Shown: positions 62,949 to 64,000 of the stretch, piece by piece
Layout: each line of letters opens with the position of its first letter
Numbering within the stretch: position 1 is the first letter of the stretch
From: Aidingimonas halophila
GTDB taxonomy: Bacteria > Pseudomonadota > Gammaproteobacteria > Pseudomonadales > Halomonadaceae
Assembly (NCBI RefSeq): GCF_900106955.1
Contig: NZ_FNNI01000002.1
Span: 434,001 to 498,000, forward strand
Length of the DNA: 64,000 nt
Reading direction: 5' to 3'
Translations under genes and position numbers: made by a program
The notes under the pieces: generated by a model
What the model saw: the letters and a program-made list of their open reading frames with translations, nothing else
Told to the model about the DNA's origin: nothing
Database searches by the model: none

Positions 62949-63962
62949 CTATACGAAGCGTCCCAACCCCGCTGCCTCACGCAATCGGTCCATCACCGGA
63001 GCCGCTTCGGCACGGGCACGATCCGCCCCCTTCTTCAGGACGGACTCGATATGCCCGGGGTCTTCCATGAGCGCCTGATAACGTTCACGCGGTTCGCGAA
63101 GATGAGCATTGAGATACTCGAAGACCCGGTTCTTGGCTTCCCCCCAGCCGATACCGTCTTCGTACTCTTGGCGCATGACCTCGGTCTCTTCTGCTGAGGC
63201 GAAGGCGGCGTAGATCTGGAACAGCGTGCAACTATCGGGATCTTTCGGCTCGCCGGGCTCCAGCGAATTGGTCTTGATCTTGCGCACCAGCTTGAGCAGT
63301 TTTTTCTCGGATACGAACAGCGGGATCGTATTGTTGTAGCTCTTGGACATCTTGCGACCATCGAGCCCGTTCAATACCTCGACCTTCTCATCCACCACTG
63401 CTTCCGGCAACGTGAAGTGCTCACCGTGATAGAGGTGGTTGAATCGTCCGGCGATATCACGCGCCATTTCGATATGCTGGATCTGGTCTCGCCCTACGGG
63501 AACCCGATTGGCGTTGAACATTAGGATATCGGCGGCCATCAGCACCGGATAGCTGAAAAGCCCCATCGTAATGCCCCGGTCAGGGTCCTGATTGCCGGCC
63601 TCCTCGTTTTCCGCCACGGCGGCCTTGTAGGCATGCGCACGATTCATCAACCCCTTGGCACACACACAGGAGAGTAGCCAGGTCAATTCAGGGATTTCCG
63701 GAATGTCCGACTGGCGATAGAAGATGGCGTTGTCAGTATCCAGGCCTAGCGCCAGCCAGGTCGCGGCGATCTCCAGACGCGACTGTTGCACGCGACGAGG
63801 ATCCTGGCACTTGATCAAGGCGTGCAGGTCGGCAAGGAAATAGAAGGACTGAACGCTCTCATCCTGGCTGGCCTCGATCGCGGGCTTGATGGCCCCGACA
63901 TAGTTTCCGAGATGCGGCGTTCCGGTGGTGGTGATACCGGTGAGAACACGTGTCTTTGTCAT
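62949..63962 (-). CDS. trpS: Tryptophanyl-tRNA synthetase
   Basis: Class I aminoacyl-tRNA synthetase charging tRNA-Trp; 337 residues. The HIGH-type motif is [12 protein letters not shown] with His-17, and the KMSKS motif is [13 protein letters not shown] near residue 206. [16 protein letters not shown] and [15 protein letters not shown] are conserved substrate-binding segments. The ATG is at 63962 and 38 bases of upstream sequence remain in the window; no promoter can be judged. Confidence 0.98.
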   Translation of the reverse strand: MTKTRVLTGITTTGTPHLGNYVGAIKPAIEASQDESVQSFYFLADLHALIKCQDPRRVQQSRLEIAATWLALGLDTDNAIFYRQSDIPEIPELTWLLSCVCAKGLMNRAHAYKAAVAENEEAGNQDPDRGITMGLFSYPVLMAADILMFNANRVPVGRDQIQHIEMARDIAGRFNHLYHGEHFTLPEAVVDEKVEVLNGLDGRKMSKSYNNTIPLFVSEKKLLKLVRKIKTNSLEPGEPKDPDSCTLFQIYAAFASAEETEVMRQEYEDGIGWGEAKNRVFEYLNAHLREPRERYQALMEDPGHIESVLKKGADRARAEAAPVMDRLREAAGLGRFV

Positions 63963-64000
63963 GGAGATGCACTAGCCCGATCTGATGTTGCGATCCCGCC

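Overview
This 64 kb window is a continuous stretch of core chromosome from a gammaproteobacterium, most likely a member of the Halomonadaceae (Halomonas, Chromohalobacter, Kushneria or a relative). I base that on gene order (a mix of Pseudomonas-like and Enterobacteria-like neighbourhoods), GC-rich and codon-uniform coding sequence, a magnesium-type HemB, the long type of DapD, and strongly conserved gammaproteobacterial protein sequences. The taxon is an inference; nothing in the window names it. I see no rRNA, tRNA, CRISPR array, prophage, integrase, transposase or insertion sequence.

Layout. 1-12.9 kb (plus strand): 3' part of priA, argS, an ftsN-like SPOR gene, hslVU, a DUF971 gene, the ubiquinone genes ubiE-ubiJ-ubiB, hisE, tatABC and hemB. 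12.9-15.2 kb: ppk1. 15.2-21.8 kb (minus strand): a small membrane protein, a DAHP synthase gene with an elaborate leader region, then folM-fre-ubiD read as one overlapping operon, and rho. 22.2-23.8 kb: ppx (plus), overlapping tail-to-tail with tilS. 23.8-44.3 kb (minus strand): the classical block rpsB-tsf-pyrH-frr-uppS-cdsA-ispC-rseP-bamA-skp-lpxD-fabZ-lpxA-lpxB-rnhB-dnaE-accA-tilS, covering translation, isoprenoid and phospholipid precursors, outer-membrane assembly, lipid A, DNA replication and fatty acid synthesis. 44.6-52.4 kb (plus strand): map-glnD, then the succinylase branch of lysine/diaminopimelate synthesis dapC-(yffB)-dapD-dapE and one uncharacterised gene. 52.5-64 kb: a mixed region with a membrane-anchored cold-shock-domain protein, slyX, trxB, a 2-Cys peroxiredoxin, a CPXCG mini-protein, acnA, maeA, an acetylpolyamine amidohydrolase-like gene, a YeeE/YedE sulfur transporter and trpS.

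How the genes work together. Most genes are housekeeping and are packed with 1-10 base overlaps, so several start sites can be fixed from the overlap or from ribosome binding sites; lpxA and hemB appear to use TTG and cdsA GTG. The most interesting non-coding part is the roughly 500 bases upstream of the DAHP synthase gene (about 16.8-17.3 kb). It holds a promoter overlapped by an 8-base inverted repeat, a 44-residue leader peptide with a Phe-Trp-Arg-Tyr-Trp-Phe run, a 12-bp terminator hairpin with a competing complementary segment, and a second upstream reading frame with a strong ribosome binding site and a Tyr/Trp/Phe-rich stretch that runs into the DAHP synthase start. Other regulatory candidates are a structured rpsB leader, a 10-codon reading frame upstream of rho, and palindromes in the peroxiredoxin, acnA and YeeE control regions. 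I found no clearly new multi-gene system.
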